From the NCBI RefSeq assembly GCF_040054535.1, contig NC_090779.1, positions 20,198,501 to 20,262,500 of the forward strand: a stretch of 64,000 bases of DNA. The letters are read 5' to 3'. The position numbers were made by a program, and so were the translations under genes. The notes under the pieces are model-generated. The model made no database searches. It was not told where the DNA came from and saw nothing but the letters and a program-made list of their open reading frames with translations. This DNA is from Antennarius striatus. Its lineage: Eukaryota; Chordata; Actinopteri; Lophiiformes; Antennariidae. Each line of letters opens with the position of its first letter. The first letter of the stretch is position 1. Positions 11,001 through 27,300 of the stretch are shown one piece after another.

Positions 11001-13984
11001 AAAGAAGTCTACATTGAGGACGTCGTCATGTTTATTATATTATGCTAATTCATAGTTTTTAGACTTTCCAGTGAAATCTATCAGTATGGAGGAACATAAA
11101 TAAACCATGATCCACAGATGTAATTGAACCACTGCTAAGATGTGGAAAGTTAAATTTTTATTCACCAGTGGTAAAATAGGAAACACATTAAGTGCAGTAA
11201 TCATTACACTTTATTAAAGGAAATTAATATTAACTACATTTTAAATAAGGTTAAGTAAAGCAGGTGGGATATTAAAGTAGTCATAATTGAACTGAACATG
11301 CACAGTGAGATAGCTTAAGTAGTTAATTAAACAGATGTAGACATCACGTTCATAAGTGTGTAGTGTTAAGGAATAACGACTAGGAATATCAGGTTTAACC
11401 AGAAAATATCTGAAATCTAAATGTTTTTATCTCAAGGGCAACTGTCCAGGATAATATACCATTAATCATCAAGATCATGTCCAATAAAGTGTCAGATTAA
11501 TCAAGACAGAGCAAAGCTGACAGCCCAGTCCTTATCCACTGAGGAAAATAAGGGGCAACAGGTAAGCCTTTATCCATTGAGCACTGTTCTTGCATTGCTC
11601 CCCTATGTATGGAGATCATAATTTGGGGAGTCTCAATGGCTACCTGTAAGGACCACAGGGGTAGCAAATAGCAGGGCTGTGGCTTTCTGAGCTTCTTAGT
11701 GGTGCGAGCAGAAGGATTTACGGTAACTCTCAGACAAGCGTTCACAGCTTGGACTCTTGGCATGGTTTTGATATTGTCCCTGGCTGAGCATCAAACCCAC
11801 TGAACCTGAGGTCCAAAAGTACCTACACAAAACCCTGGGAAGTTTGAATGATAAATCGCCGACATTTAGTGGCATAACAAAAAACATTGGCGTTGCCGAG
11901 GATATCAATTTTAATTTTAATTCAGAGTGAGTGCGCATACTGGGTGGCTTGATTGACCAGAGATCGGCTTCTGATTTAATTGACAAGCTCTTCGCTTTCG
12001 GGTAAGGATATGAGTATTCCTGCAAATTCAGCACAGGTGAAATAGTAGAAGGCTGCCCTGCGATGTAAAAGGTGCAACAATTGCCAGCGGGGGGCAAGGG
12101 TGGGGGTGGCTATTGAATGTCAACCGTGATTTTAAATGCAAAGTCCGAGTTATCTTTAAGTTCATGTCCAGTCCTTTGAGGAAAAAACGCTTATTGCTCT
12201 GTGTAACTGGACTCCTTCTGCTTTATTCGCCATCGCCAGCACTTCTGGTTTTGATAAAAGAGAAGGCAGCTCCATGAGATTTCCTGAATGGAGTTCAATC
12301 ATAAAACCATGTGGCAAAAATAGCTCAAGTTGTTAATACATGTGAGATGTCAAGATGCATAAAGGATCAATTTAATAATCCTATTTGCTTTTAGGAATGA
12401 CTTCTATAGAGGATGTTTTTGCTCGCTGGCTTCCTTTGAGTCACAACGGGGTAAAAACATCTTAATCACTGTCAATGTTGAATTGTATTCATTTGCTGAT
12501 TATGCCATGACCGAATGTGAGGTCAAAGAAGATGCACTGAGCCAAACGGACCAACCGCCACCCTGGAGAAAAAAGACATGGTGCTAATATTAGGGGGAAG
12601 ACAGATTGCAGTGCTACTATTAGGTCTTGGCGTTGATTTTAGTCCAAAGTAGGAACGCCCTCAGCACTTCATGCCCTCAATCCTCAATGGCACACTACAT
12701 GATATTATGAAGAGCCAGACCAAACATGCCAAAGCAGACCACAGGGTTACTCACAGCCCCTGCACATTCTTTTGAGGCTGAAATGTGACCCGGTCTTATT
12801 TTTCAGCAGCTTGTCAGACTCAGTGTGGTGCAGGGAGGTAAACTAGGAGGGAAAACTGTTGTCACCTTTCTCTAACTCTTATTTTTTTCTGACTTACAAG
12901 ATGGCAGACTCGGGAATTAAAATGAGACCAGATGGGTGGGTTCCTTGAGCCCTGGCAGTCACTATGGATATGGAAAGCGAAAATGTAATTACAACATCAG
13001 CACTGGACAGTAAATGGAAATTAGTTTATTGGTGAAGCTTTTAAAAGTGATGGACACATTTTGGTAAGGTAATAAGTGTGGCAACCACATGCATTAAGCC
13101 ATATAATGCCATATGTAAGACTGGAATTGAAGTGACAACATAATGATTTGGGGTGAATTCAATGAAAATCTTTGTAACAGCATGAGGAAGTCAAGCATAC
13201 CCAGTTGTGAGTAAGTTATTTAATACATTGCTGTCCAGCTCCATTTCCAAAAACATATTTTACCATTTCCTGCCTCCATACAGGTTGGGGAGCAAAGTCT
13301 TTGTCGGACAGCGTCATAAGAAACTTGGACCGGAAAACACTGTCGGGCTCTGAATATGGCATATACCGCGCTTGTCATCGGATGAAGTTCAGTTTGAAAA
13401 ATGCTTGTTATGAATGCTCAGAACCATGTCCACCCAGTCTGTGCCCATGCAGACAGACAGCGAACAGGAAGTCTTTCACTCATTTGGGTCATACTTCATC
13501 CCAGCGGTCTATTGAGCTAAAATGTTATGATTACATTGAGATTTTGACCCGCATGACTTTGGTCTTTTTTCCAGATGTTTTCATACTTTTTAAAGCACTT
13601 TGAAAATACATGTTGATATTTGTGTTATTGAGAGCCTTTTGACTGACCCAATCAAACCTCTTCATTGTTGGGAGTCATCTTCTTGTGCCAAAACAATGGG
13701 AAAAAGCATGAATCAGATTGGTGCAGCCATACAGTTTTCTACGGCACTAACTTTAAAATGAGTTAACAGGGTCTGACAACAGTTACCATTGACAGAAATC
13801 TACATCGATTGCATATTTTGTTAACTTTTGTGACACAGCTGTCAATAATTGGTGCAATAAAGCAATTTGCTACATTTTGACACTATAATTTACACTGACT
13901 TATACAGTGAAACCTTGAGCGTGATCAAATCTACCTTCTGTGTGCTACGTTTGGGTTCACTAGTTGCCTCACAACTTAACATCG
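5041..13984. other. intergenic region, no supported gene
   Basis: Open frames in this 9 kb are short, lack recognisable domains and are not joined by convincing splice sites. The region 6780-7480 has a mixed composition with homeodomain-like ATTA/TAAT words and could be conserved regulatory DNA, but this cannot be tested from one sequence. A G-rich tract lies at about 10851-10895. Otherwise I see only poly-A/T runs and unassigned sequence. Confidence 0.5.
10851..10895 (+). other. G-rich tract with quadruplex potential
   Basis: Four or more runs of three or more G separated by short loops (GGGTCGGGGGTGGAGGGTGG and continuing) occur on the plus strand. The pattern satisfies the usual G3N1-7 quadruplex rule. 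No gene start is supported nearby. Confidence 0.5.
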
Positions 13985-14355
13985 ATTTATCCATCCATGC
14001 ATTTTCTTGTTGAAGACACAACCTTAATCCACTTGTCTACAGCTGCTTTTATGCGTTGTGGTTCACGGGTTACGCTGGAGCCTATCCAAGTTGGCTCTAG
14101 GTGAGAGGCTGGATACACCCTGGACGCTTCGCAAGTGCATCACGGGGCCACATATAGATAAACAACCACACATGCTCACACTTACATCTACAATTTAGAG
14201 TGGTCAAATCACCTAAACTGCATACTTTTGGAGGTGAGAGGAAGCTGGAGAACCCATAGAGAACCCACCAGACATTGGTAGAATATACAAAATCCACACA
14301 GAAAGGAATCAAACCTTCTTTCTGTGGGGCAACAGGGCTACCCACTACACCAAGT
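13985..14355 (+). repeat. dispersed teleost repeat, copy 1
   Basis: The block reads through landmarks of a very common fish interspersed repeat: CATCCATGCATTTTCTTG, then GGGTTACGCTGGAGCCTATCC, GAGAGGCTGGATACACCCTG, CATCACGGGGCCACA, CTCACACTTACATCTACAA, TTTAGAGTGGTCA, GGAAGCTGGAGAACCC, and finally AATCAAACCTTCTTTCTGTG with GCTACCCACTACACCA. Three further copies or fragments occur in this window, and shared landmarks in all four establish it as a repeat family. The transposition class is not certain from sequence alone. Confidence 0.8.
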
Positions 14356-14383
14356 TCTATTAGGTTATTCCTTATCTTTTTGT

Positions 14384-14433
14384 TTCTTCTTCATCATCAT
14401 CATCATCTTCTTCTTCTTCTTCTTCTTCTTCTT
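14384..14433. repeat. CAT/CTT trinucleotide microsatellite
   Basis: TCATCATCATCATCATC runs directly into a CTT array. It abuts the 3' end of dispersed repeat copy 1. A shorter CTT array recurs at 14514-14532. Confidence 0.9.
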
Positions 14434-14576
14434 AAGCACTTTAGAACTTTCATCTAATGTAAAATTGAAAAATGTTTGAGTGCGATTAAAGTGTTATTGC
14501 AAAAATAAAAAAAACTTCTTCTTCTTCTTCTTATCTAGAATTATTTTTCCTTTATTGAAAGAAGACCCTTAAATTG

Positions 14577-14614
14577 CTATTATTATTATTATTATTATTA
14601 ATAATAATATTACA

Positions 14615-14707
<93 letters not shown>
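14577..14707. repeat. (TAT)n microsatellite with an inverted ATA block
   Basis: A TAT array is interrupted near 14600-14615 by AATAATAATATTACATA and then continues as TTA repeats to 14707. The ATA block inside the TAT array makes the left part self-complementary. Confidence 0.9.
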
Positions 14708-14709
<2 letters not shown>

Positions 14710-15904
14710 TACTTCTATTTGCACTGTTTCAGTGTCAGTAGAATACAGCAAGTGAGACAAGAAAAAAGTGTTTCCGGATTGTAGAGTGTGACAAGTGGAC
14801 CGCTTCCTTAAAACACAATAACCTCACAGCGCATTCTGAAGCCCTGACATCACGGCTGAAGGAACATAAAGAAAATGCTAACGCTTTATAGATTCCTCCC
14901 TGTGACACTGTAACAAACAAAAAGGTAAAAAATTAAATCCTGGCTGGTTTATTACCATGACCTTTTACATGAAAACATTTAATGCTTTTATTACACTATG
15001 CTATAGTGAAATTGAACATAAAACGATGTCCTGTTTCACTTTTGTAGCCACTTATCTGCAGTAATGCGAATGTAAGTATTTTCATTTTAAACATGAAAGA
15101 CCGCTAATCATTCGGTACCTTGCCACCAGCCACAAACCTACACATTCCTCCTTGTGAGTACAGCCACAAAAACAGTTCACCTCCTCATTGACCAAAACTC
15201 CCTGAGCAAGGCTTGACTCCTCCAGAAACTCAGCCAGCTGAACTGCTCTGATGTATTTCAATAAATTTAATTTCCACAGTCACCTCCGTCGGTGTTGAGA
15301 ACGTAATTAATTAGCAAACAAAAGCCTGAAAAGAAGCACCCACCCCGTTTCTGTCTACTCAATGAATTACCATTGACCACACAAGGAAAACAAAGAATGG
15401 CCAGTTTATTTTTGTGTGGTAAGCTCATTTCAACAGAGCAATTATTCACTGACACCACCTTCAAAGCTTCCCCAGTTAAAGGTTCTACAGTGGGAACATT
15501 CCTGTGTTCCCACTGTATAAGGGAGTATTTTGTATATTTCTTCTTGAGCAACCTTTAAAGGAATTAGAAAGGTTTCTGGTCCCGCGATGAGCTGGCGTCT
15601 TTTCCGGCGTGCAATTCATGCACGGAATCTCCTGCAATCTACATATTTTGTCTTTTTTTTAACTGCAGCCACTTTACTGAGTAGGTGCAGAAAGTTCCTG
15701 TCGATGACAGAATCACAAGAGGTGGACAAGAGTGTGTATGTCGCACTGAAGACTATGTTACGTACAGTATGTTTGTTCATCTACATTGAGGATGCACTAT
15801 CCTGTAGTGGAAAATCACCTGCAGATACGTGTACCTGACAGCAAGGTAAGCAGAGCTGCCCTGTGCAGAATCGGCACTATGCAGTGGAAATGAGGCTAAA
15901 GACA

Positions 15905-16068
15905 GCCATTCACACTCATATTCACACCTACAGGCAGTGGGGGGAAGCCAGAACACCTGGAGGGAACCCACACACACTGGGAGAACATGCAAACTGAACA
16001 GAGATTGGCCCAGAATCAGGATTTGAACCCACAACCTTCTTGTTGTGAGACAACATTGCTATCATCAC
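15905..16068 (+). repeat. dispersed teleost repeat, copy 2 (3' part)
   Basis: Landmarks of the repeat at 13985-14355 are present: CATTCACACTCATATTCACA, GGGGGAAGCCAGAACACCTG, GAGGGAACCCACACACACTG, GGGAGAACATGCAAACTGAA, and GATTTGAACCCACAACCTTC followed by TTGTTGTGAGACAACATTGC. Only the distal half is recognisable. Confidence 0.75.
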
Positions 16069-18366
<2,298 letters not shown>

Positions 18367-18514
18367 AGACACTCGCTTCCACCCAAACAGTGAAGGAATG
18401 CTTCCACTCTGGTCCATTAATAAAGAGCAGGTCTGCTTTTACATGAGAAATGCAGCAGACAGTGGAGTGTTTACACGTCAATGAGATGAGCAGCTACATC
18501 AACATCCACCTGAA

Positions 18515-18870
18515 GTTCATCCATCCATTTTTTTGTAAATGAGACGGTTGCAATCGTCTCGTGCCTTGCAGGTCAGTCTACTGGAGCTTATCCCTTGCTG
18601 GCTGTGGGTGAAGGGCGGGGTATACACCGGATGACACGCCAGTTCATCACAAGGCCACATGAAAGTGTAACACACACACATACGGACAACTCGGTGTGAC
18701 CACTTCACCTAAGATGGATATTTTTGGAGGTAGGAGGAAGCTGGAGAACCCGAAGAGAAACCACGCAAACACGGGGAGAACATACAAACGCTACATAAAA
18801 AGGAATCGAACCAGCAACTTTCTCACTGAGAGACAACACAGCTACCCACCGTGTCACCTCCACCTGGAGT
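18515..18870 (+). repeat. dispersed teleost repeat, copy 3 (near full length)
   Basis: Landmarks in order: TCATCCATCCATTTTTTTG, a GGAGCTTATCCCTTGCTGGC block, AGGGCGGGGTATACACCGG, CGCCAGTTCATCACAAGGCC, TTGGAGGTAGGAGGAAGCTG, GAGAACCCGAAGAGAAACCA, ACACGGGGAGAACATACAA, and AATCGAACCAGCAACTTTCT with GCTACCCACCGTGTCACC. It aligns along its length with copy 1 and is in the same orientation. Confidence 0.82.
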
Positions 18871-21724
18871 CCTGTTTTTTGTTTTTTTTTAATACTTTTT
18901 AAATCCAGTATTCACATGTCTAAGAATAGCTCCCCATGTATTTATATTCTTGCCATGATTTATATACACAGTTCACCAGCTCCATGACTTCAAATTAAAT
19001 AGGAAACGGAAAATGTGAAAACACATATCTTCTTCTTTATACAATAAGAAACAGTGTTCCTACCTGCCCCTCCGCGTTACCTGCTAGATGCATCTGTCTG
19101 CTGTGTGTGTGAAGAGGTCAAGAAGGCAGAATAAAATGAACCAAAAACGGTAAAAGAGACGGCAGGAAGATGCCGACGGAGCCGAGACATGTCGCGACAG
19201 GGAGGATTCTGGGTTCAGTAAGGGACACCTTTTACACACAATCAGACATGTGATATAAGCATAGCTTTACATTCCCAATCTTTCCACCATGTTTTTTTGG
19301 TAACTGTGTGGGAGTCTCTCTCCCCCCCCAACACACACTCCGTCGTCACGGACAGAAAAGCCAGCTACCTGTGAAACGAACACATCACACCTACGCAGCC
19401 ACTTCACTCCCACCATTAACACTGAACTTTAAAGGTCTACAACAACTCTTTCCCCCCTGTAATCCATCTGCACCACAGAGCTCAGCTCTCCTTGGGGACA
19501 GTGTAGTATAAACATATTCAGCATGCCTCAGTATTTCCAAAGCCACCCACACAAGCCATCCACCCCATCTGACAGGAAGGGGATCTGAGTCTGAATCAGT
19601 GCTGCTTTATTTACAACTTTTACAAAACAAACTTTTACAAAACAACTAATTCTTTTTTTTTTTTTTCTTCTTTTGCTCATGCAGCGGAGAGGCAATGAAA
19701 GCCTGGCCTTATGTTGTAGGGCTGTGAGAGCGTAGGCAGCGCAAAACAAACAGTTCTGAGCTCAGCCTTCCTTCCTTTGCTTTACAAGGGGATGCAGATT
19801 GGAGAAATATGTTGGCTGTTGTGAGCAAATCCGCTTCATGGATTTAGACTGTTGGAAAACCACAGTCGGACAGAAAACAAGCTGCCTGGCCAGAGCCCAT
19901 GTTTAAATTACACTCCATGTTGATTTATCTCCTGCCCAGAGTAGGTAATCGAATGTCTAATGGACTCACTGTTCATTAGTGAATTAACACTTTCGAACAC
20001 TTACATCATCAACGGCAAGCATGTGTTTTCAATTTATGAAAGAGAAAGTTATTAGATTGAGTTTTTTCTTCAGGGTGGGGATATTTTTCCTCTGTAGGAG
20101 CCATTGTGAAAAACATGGAATTGCACAACCAGCTTCATCAACTAAATGTCAATGCGAGACCAGAACACCTCTAAAAAGTATAATGTAAACAATCATAAAT
20201 GTGACGCTGAGGTCTCTGTTGAAACGCCCAAATTGATCAGAGTACAAAAGCTTACTGTGTTTTTTTCTTAATGTTTACTCCAAAGGATCTGTTCAGCTAG
20301 AAACTACAGTTTATGTGCGATTTAGTTACGTGTTATTCAGAGTATTGAGTTAAAGAAATTTTTCCTTTCAGCATCAGTTTGAGTTTTTATCACTTTTCCT
20401 CCATGTTTTTGCTTCGCATCTGTTTATAGAGACAGTTTTAACATTTAACTTTAACATTTAGCTATTTTGCTCAATTTGCGTGCAGAAATTAATCTGATGA
20501 TATTTGTGGCATGAACTGAAAAGTGAAATGTAAAAACTTGTACCTCCTTTTTATTTGCTGCTTTGCTGACCTTGTCTCATCCCTGTTTCTTTCCTTGTGT
20601 TTTTGCTTCAGTTTGATTCTCCATAGCAATCCTTGTTCACAAACACCTGAAGGCAACCATGTTAATTTCTGATTCCTGACCTATAATACTTTTCCTAATG
20701 AACTTATTGATCTATAAATGGTCCGACTGACTGATGCTTTGAATCCAAAGAAATACAATTCACTGTTAAACAAAGAAAAACACCTCTGTGGAACTGGAAC
20801 TGTGATGCATGACCTCAGCAGACAGGACGATGAAGTCATCAGATTTTTCATGACTAAATACCGTACAATTATTTTTTCAAATTGGATTAGTTTAACAATC
20901 AGATAATAGCCCCATAGAGCACCAGAATGCTTTTTTTCCTCCTTTTGAATAATATATTCTACTCAGTTTGAGACTTCCTGTTCTTCCTTTGGCCTTGATG
21001 TCCTTTAACACAGCTTTTAAGCATGAACAGTGTTCTCTAGTTCTCCTGCAGAAGCAGAAAACTGAGAGGTTAAAAACTGAGGCTGGGGAATGCCGTGCCA
21101 GTCACTTTGCCCTGGCGGGCTCGAGGCGGGTGGCCTCGTTCGACGAAGGATAAAGTTGTCCAGAGGCTGCCTTCAGCATCCGTGTCTGCCTGCCAAGCCC
21201 TGCTAGCCTGTCCCAGGGTAGGCCGGGAGGACAGGAGCGCTCAACAAGGCCTCTGCATTGAGTGCAGTCCATTTAAAATAACCTATGGATAAATAAATAC
21301 AGGACCTAAGTTCACTGTACAGTAATTGGTCAGGAAACCAACAGAGACAAGCTCATTTACAGTAAATGGATCAGCTTTGAGTTGGTGAAGTGCACTTGGC
21401 TCACTCCGCGCATTATAACGATTTGGAAATTTCAAGTGAAGCATTTTTCTTCAGTGTTTAAATATTCACTGAAATGTCTCATAGATATATTTTTTCCCTG
21501 GAAATACAAACAAGCTGTGTGTCGGAGCAGGAGTAAATATGAAGTGATGTTAAATATAGAAACATTAGTGCTTATAGATGATGTAAGAGCAAATTAACAC
21601 AAGTGAGGAAAAAAGTCTGACACATTCTGATAATGTTATTTCAGTTTCTGCATGTATTTTTTTTAGTTTTCAAGGACATGTTTAGACATGTAGACATAGT
21701 CCCTCTCTCTCTCTCTCCATCACT

Positions 21725-21748
21725 CACACACACACACACGCACGCACG

Positions 21749-21779
<31 letters not shown>

Positions 21780-21780
21780 G
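21725..21780. repeat. (CA)n/(CG)n mixed microsatellite
   Basis: CA repeats interrupted by a CGCACGCACGCACGCAC segment, a purine-pyrimidine alternation that can adopt left-handed DNA. Confidence 0.9.
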
Positions 21781-22339
21781 GTGGTTAGTCTGGCCAGCCT
21801 TGTTTACTTACTGGCTTAGCTGTGGTTGCACACTGGATGCAAAACACTCATTAAGGATTTGAGCCTGCTCTTCACTTATGCAAACAAACAGACTCGGTCC
21901 GTTATTACCGTAACACCATGTGTGTGTGGTCTTCTCAATCAGACCTCTATTGATTCTTTAATTTTCAAGGCTAAGGCAAAGCAAAAAATGGCACGATTTG
22001 TTAAATGAGTAACAGACTGGCAGCACACAGGCTTTTGGCATGGCCCAAAAAGGTTCACACGACGGCGGACGCAGTTTTCATCCTGCTGAAACACTGCACA
22101 GTAGTCGCTGCAGCGGTAAGGAGTCTGCTCCACAGGCGAATGCCACGGCATCACCACAAGCCACAAAACATAAAACACCACAGGAGGGTTTATGTCGTGT
22201 GTAAAATGACATCATAACCAAGGACGCTTACCCCTTTGCACCAGCTTAGCGTTCACACTCAGAGCCATCCATACAGAGTCGGACTGTAAACTCTTTATGG
22301 TAATGTTTTGGGTGATAGGTCAGGGGCAGGAGGGTGGCA

Positions 22340-22372
22340 GGCGGTGGCGGTGGCGGTGGCGGTGGCGGTGTG
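22340..22372. repeat. (GGCGGT)n hexanucleotide repeat
   Basis: Five tandem GGCGGT-like units lie within a G-rich stretch that begins near 22320 (GGTCAGGGGCAGGAGGGTGG). No coding frame is supported. Confidence 0.85.
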
Positions 22373-24178
22373 GTGACTGTGTGGGGTTTTAGCTTGTCCA
22401 GCTGGCCTGGGGTCTGCCGCTGAGGTCAGGAGAGTGAGAGGGGGGCATCAGTCATGGTGCAGCTTGTGGTCTGGGGTTTCAGGGGGGGTTAAGTAAGGAG
22501 TATGGCGTCCCCCCTCCTTCACACATAGACACATAAACCAGAGGCCACCACAAAGAGGTCAGCTACTGTCAGACACACCACCATCGACAGCATATCTGCC
22601 AACAGAGAAATGCTAATGTGGTGAGCGCCTCAAGCCTAGATTTGGATTATATTTTGGTTATATTTTCACCTCTGTCCATTATCTAATTGGCTTCTTGATT
22701 TGTTTGTCAGCAGGATTGAGTAATTTAAATATAAAATTTCACAAAATTGAGTGGAGGGGGTCGGCATGGAGCCTGGCCCAGTCCCAGTCTGATTCTAAAT
22801 CAGGATCCTGATCCAGATCCAGAGATTTCATTACAATTTTTTTTTGTATATTGCAAGATTGTGCAACTGGGCATTTTTCATCATTTGTGTAATAAGGAAA
22901 AGAAGAAAGAAGAAGAAGTCATCAGTTTACCACCATTGAACTGGGTAGCCACCAGGACTACTGGTTTGCATACAGACTGGTTCAGTTTAGACAGCAGGAA
23001 TAATAAGGCAACGGCTAAGGAAAGGTCTTTGTCAGGACTGACAAAAACACAAGTTTGTGAGTTGCTTTGTAAGTTTAATACTATGTTTGTGCAAATGGTA
23101 CAAGTTTTAATTTGGTGAACACTACCTGCATTATGTTGAAGACTGATGCAGTAAATGTGACAGAATTATTTAATGGTGTTTAATGCAGTCTTGGATTGAT
23201 ACCAACAATGATGATTATTTCATCGGCTTGTTAACTTGTGTGGTCCGGGGGTGGAGAAATACTGAACTGGCTTTCATGGTAGATTTGAGTTGGCTTGTGT
23301 TTGTACAAGTTTAAATTTTCTTGTGAAATACAGACACAAGCATAAATAACATTTCTAGGTTGACTGTTTATAATGATACGCTCTATAATCAATGTTTAAT
23401 TAAATTTGAATTTGACTTCACCAGCCGTTATTTTACACTCTGGATTCATTTCAGCAGCTCACCATCTGCATCACCAATCTTCCCTGCCTCCTAGATGATC
23501 ATCAGCATCAGTTTACATACTGTCCTAGGATTGTCCTCATGCCATGGTTATAAATGTGTTGCCAGGTCTGTTGAATTGAAATGAAGTTCTGGTGGAAGTT
23601 CAACCTTGGGACACAGACTATTCCTATCGTCCTGCTGCGCTCATGCATTCTCAAGTTTAATTTTCTGCTATTTTCATCTAGAGATGTCAAATTAGTTTAT
23701 AGCTGATACTAACAAGTTGTCATTTTATTAAAAAAAAAAACCCATGCAGTAACACACTGTTGTTATTAGCTCGTCATCTTTTTTCTGCTTATCCGTGCTG
23801 TATCAACATCTTAATAATTTTAGCAGCCTCTTCAGCTGTTCCAGTCTCACCAGAGTCATCAGCCACCACCACCCCTCAGTGTCTGCTGGTGTTGTGTCCA
23901 TGATGATTACCATTTGATTAAAGCTTTTGAGATTGAAAGTGAGACAAAGCAAGCAATCTTCAGACGATCCAATTTCGACAAATTCTTGAGTATAAAAACT
24001 TTGTTTATGCCATTTATAAAATGACATCGCTATAATCACTGTATAGCGCCCACACCACCGATCGGGAAAGCCTTTTGGAATAAGAGATGTAAAGATATAG
24101 CAAAATATTATCTAGACATTAAAATGACTGCACACAGAAAATGTTAGAAACAAATTTAAAATTAGTACTACTGTATTA

Positions 24179-24308
<130 letters not shown>

Positions 24309-27300
24309 ACGCATGCTCTGGCCTATGTGAAATATACTGTATATAAAGAGTGGATTCAGAGTGGACATGGATGAATAAAGTAAGCTTCTTTCTTCTGCAA
24401 AAACTCAATTTGACAAATTTTAAAAATTAAATGTGCTTAAAAATGTAAAAATGAGCAAAGTGAAGAAAGCAATGGTGCACAACATAAGGCACTGAAAAAT
24501 GTGAACTGAAGCGTTCAACACAACCTTTTTGAAGTTTGCTTAGTTGATATTACAGTACTATGAAAATACAAGTGAAAATTTGGTCTTATGATGGTTGAAG
24601 AATTGTCAAAAATGTTTTTCAATTTTAATAAGGAAACACAATAAACAATGCAGTCAACAACACTTTACAGCCTTAGGACAAACACAAGTCTAACTCATCA
24701 GACACACACTGATGTCATGGAAAGCTCAGATTTTTGATGTTTCTTTTCAGAACTTTCTTCCAACCAAATAAATCATGATTGAAACTAACAAAAAAAAAAA
24801 GTATATTTATGATTATTTTCATGGGCAACTCTGTTGCTTCTTCATTGAAATCTGATGCATTCTTTTCATCAAACACTGATTTCATGAAACTCAGGTTTAA
24901 GTGGGCAAAAACTACATTTTTATTAATGGATATATATTAAGTACCAAAATACTGCCAATTACACCCTCCCCCAGAAAGTATCATATTTAAATTTAATCTC
25001 CTGAGGTTTTATTAATAAAACATTGCCTCAGTAGCAAAGCGGTTGAAAATATCTGCACCAAAGGAAGTAGAGAGGAATAAAGACCAATCCCGGGATGACA
25101 GTTTTGATATGGCGGGTGTGAATGATTGCACAAAAACTCTCCTGCAGCCCACAATATGACTTTATAAAGCATTTCTTAAATGAACCAACCGAAACACTCC
25201 ATACCATAACTCACCCTTAAAAAACCATTAAGAGGAAAAAATAACTCTGCAAAAGTAATTTTTCCAGTGAGGTTTTCCAGGATAACAAACCTGAAGTTCT
25301 CATATGAACAAATGGTCAAGCAATCAAAGCCTTTACTTCATCGTAAAGGAGCCATTATCAAATACACTGTGGAATTTCTGGTTCTGTTTTTTGTGTCATC
25401 TCAGTTTGTTGAGTGTTACATTTAATAGACATTGTAAAATATTGGATATTTTTATATTCACTTTGTTGCCATCCTCAAATCTAACCTAATGTTAAGGTGG
25501 TGCTCTGAGTTAAAGGGGAGTGGTACTATAAATTGGTCATAAAATGATAGAGAACGCTTTCAGCACCAGTGTAACTTATGTGGGAATTAACAGTGACTCA
25601 TTGCTGGAGGCAGATTTGCGCACAGGAAGTACATGGTGATCCTGAATGTAATGCTACAACAAAAGGAGGAACTGTTTCTGTAATTAAAACCAGGATTTGT
25701 GTCATAATGGGTGGACCAATAAAGGGAAATTGTACAAAACATCCAAAAATAGATGTTGGTCTCTAAATCAATATATAGAATGAGGGCATTTCTTTGAATG
25801 CAGAGTGTGTATGAGCCGAAATTTTGAAACGGCAGGGCAAAAAGTCTTTACCACTGGTGTGGGTACATGTATATACACTCTGTATGTGTGAATGTGAAGT
25901 AGGTGCAGCGTAAAAAAAGGGATGAAAAACGGACAGGAATACTGTTCTGTGTTGAGAGTGCAATTTAGCATGAATCAAAAACAGCTTTCTTGGCTCCTGT
26001 TCCATATGCTGCTGTCTGCCAGGAAATGGGATTTTTTTTCACATTTTTTTGCAGGTAAAGTCTTTATAGAATGGAATCAAATGAGGTATTTTTTCCCTAC
26101 CGAACATTAAAGTGTTGGAAGTTTGGGGCAGACTCGCTGGAAATAGAAGAAAGCCGAGTTTTGGAGACAGCAGGGGGGGTCTGCTGAATTGAATCATGAC
26201 TGCTTGAGAAAATACTGGGTCCTCTATTAAACATGTTACCACCGACTGGTTGAGAGTCTAGAACTGAAGTGGTTCTACTGATCATCACTGTTCAGGGAAA
26301 TAAATTATGGGTTTTATTCATAAGGAGGTGTGCAAGTTATTCCATGCACTAAAACTGTTAACTACATAAGTGGTTCAGGATTTTGAATGGACTGCATTCA
26401 TCTCAATTATCTCACAACCAGGTTTAACAATAAATATCTAAAAACTGTAAAAAGGTACCTCCACAGTGTTCTGACATTTAAAATAAATCTTTTAGGATTG
26501 CATCTATCTGAAATAACTTTGATTTCCAATAATACAATCATTTTAAAGCCACTTTATGCACAATTAAAACATATGAACCTGTTGGAGGAAATAATGAAAA
26601 AGTCAGATGTTCATATCAGTCATTAGGATTCACTCTCTGGGGCCCGTGGATGTTTGTAAAAAAAAAATATGGCCATCCATTAAATGGTTGTTGAGATATT
26701 TCAGCATGAACCAATGAAACAGACAGGAATACTGAGTGCTGACAGACCGATATTACCATTCAGAGCCACACCACCATTAAACACAAAGTAATGGCTCATG
26801 AAAACCAAAAATTATGTTAGGTACACTACAGAGAATGGTGGGGATTTGTGGGTACAGCTTGTCCATTCAAAATCCACTTACCGTGTCAGCACAGGCTGTA
26901 CTATTGTCTCAAACAATGAGCCAGTCGTGAATCACAGGAACATTTAATCGAATTGAGTAAAATCTGGACGCTGAACTAAAGTGACTTTCAACACAACTTA
27001 GGAACAGTGAGAACACACAACAACATCATTGTTCACGTTCATATCTTTATCTTACAACTGAGTCTAATTACATTCTATGCAGATATTCTTTTGAACAAGA
27101 TCGGAACAACATGTTCACATTGAATGAAACGTGAATGCTGTGGATGGAGTTACCGACTTTCTTATTAAAGTTCATAATGTCTCACTAGAGAAAATGCAAC
27201 TTAAGAACTTGGTTGGTTTAAATATATGGTGAAATATATCAGCAACTAAAGTATGGTTCAGAAAATCCCTGTCTCAAGATGATAAATTCAAATGTTCCCC

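Noticed and set aside
11497-12097. Minus-strand open frames of 88 and 133 codons
   Set aside because: I compared them with retroelement motifs (RT, RNase H, tyrosine recombinase) and found no convincing match.
13301-13603. 100-codon plus frame preceded by an acceptor-like CATACAG
   Set aside because: No domain, no partner exon and biased residue use; treated as chance.
15576-15620. GCGATGAGCTGGCG segment resembling part of the dispersed repeat on minus
   Set aside because: Only a short match without the neighbouring landmarks; could be chance.
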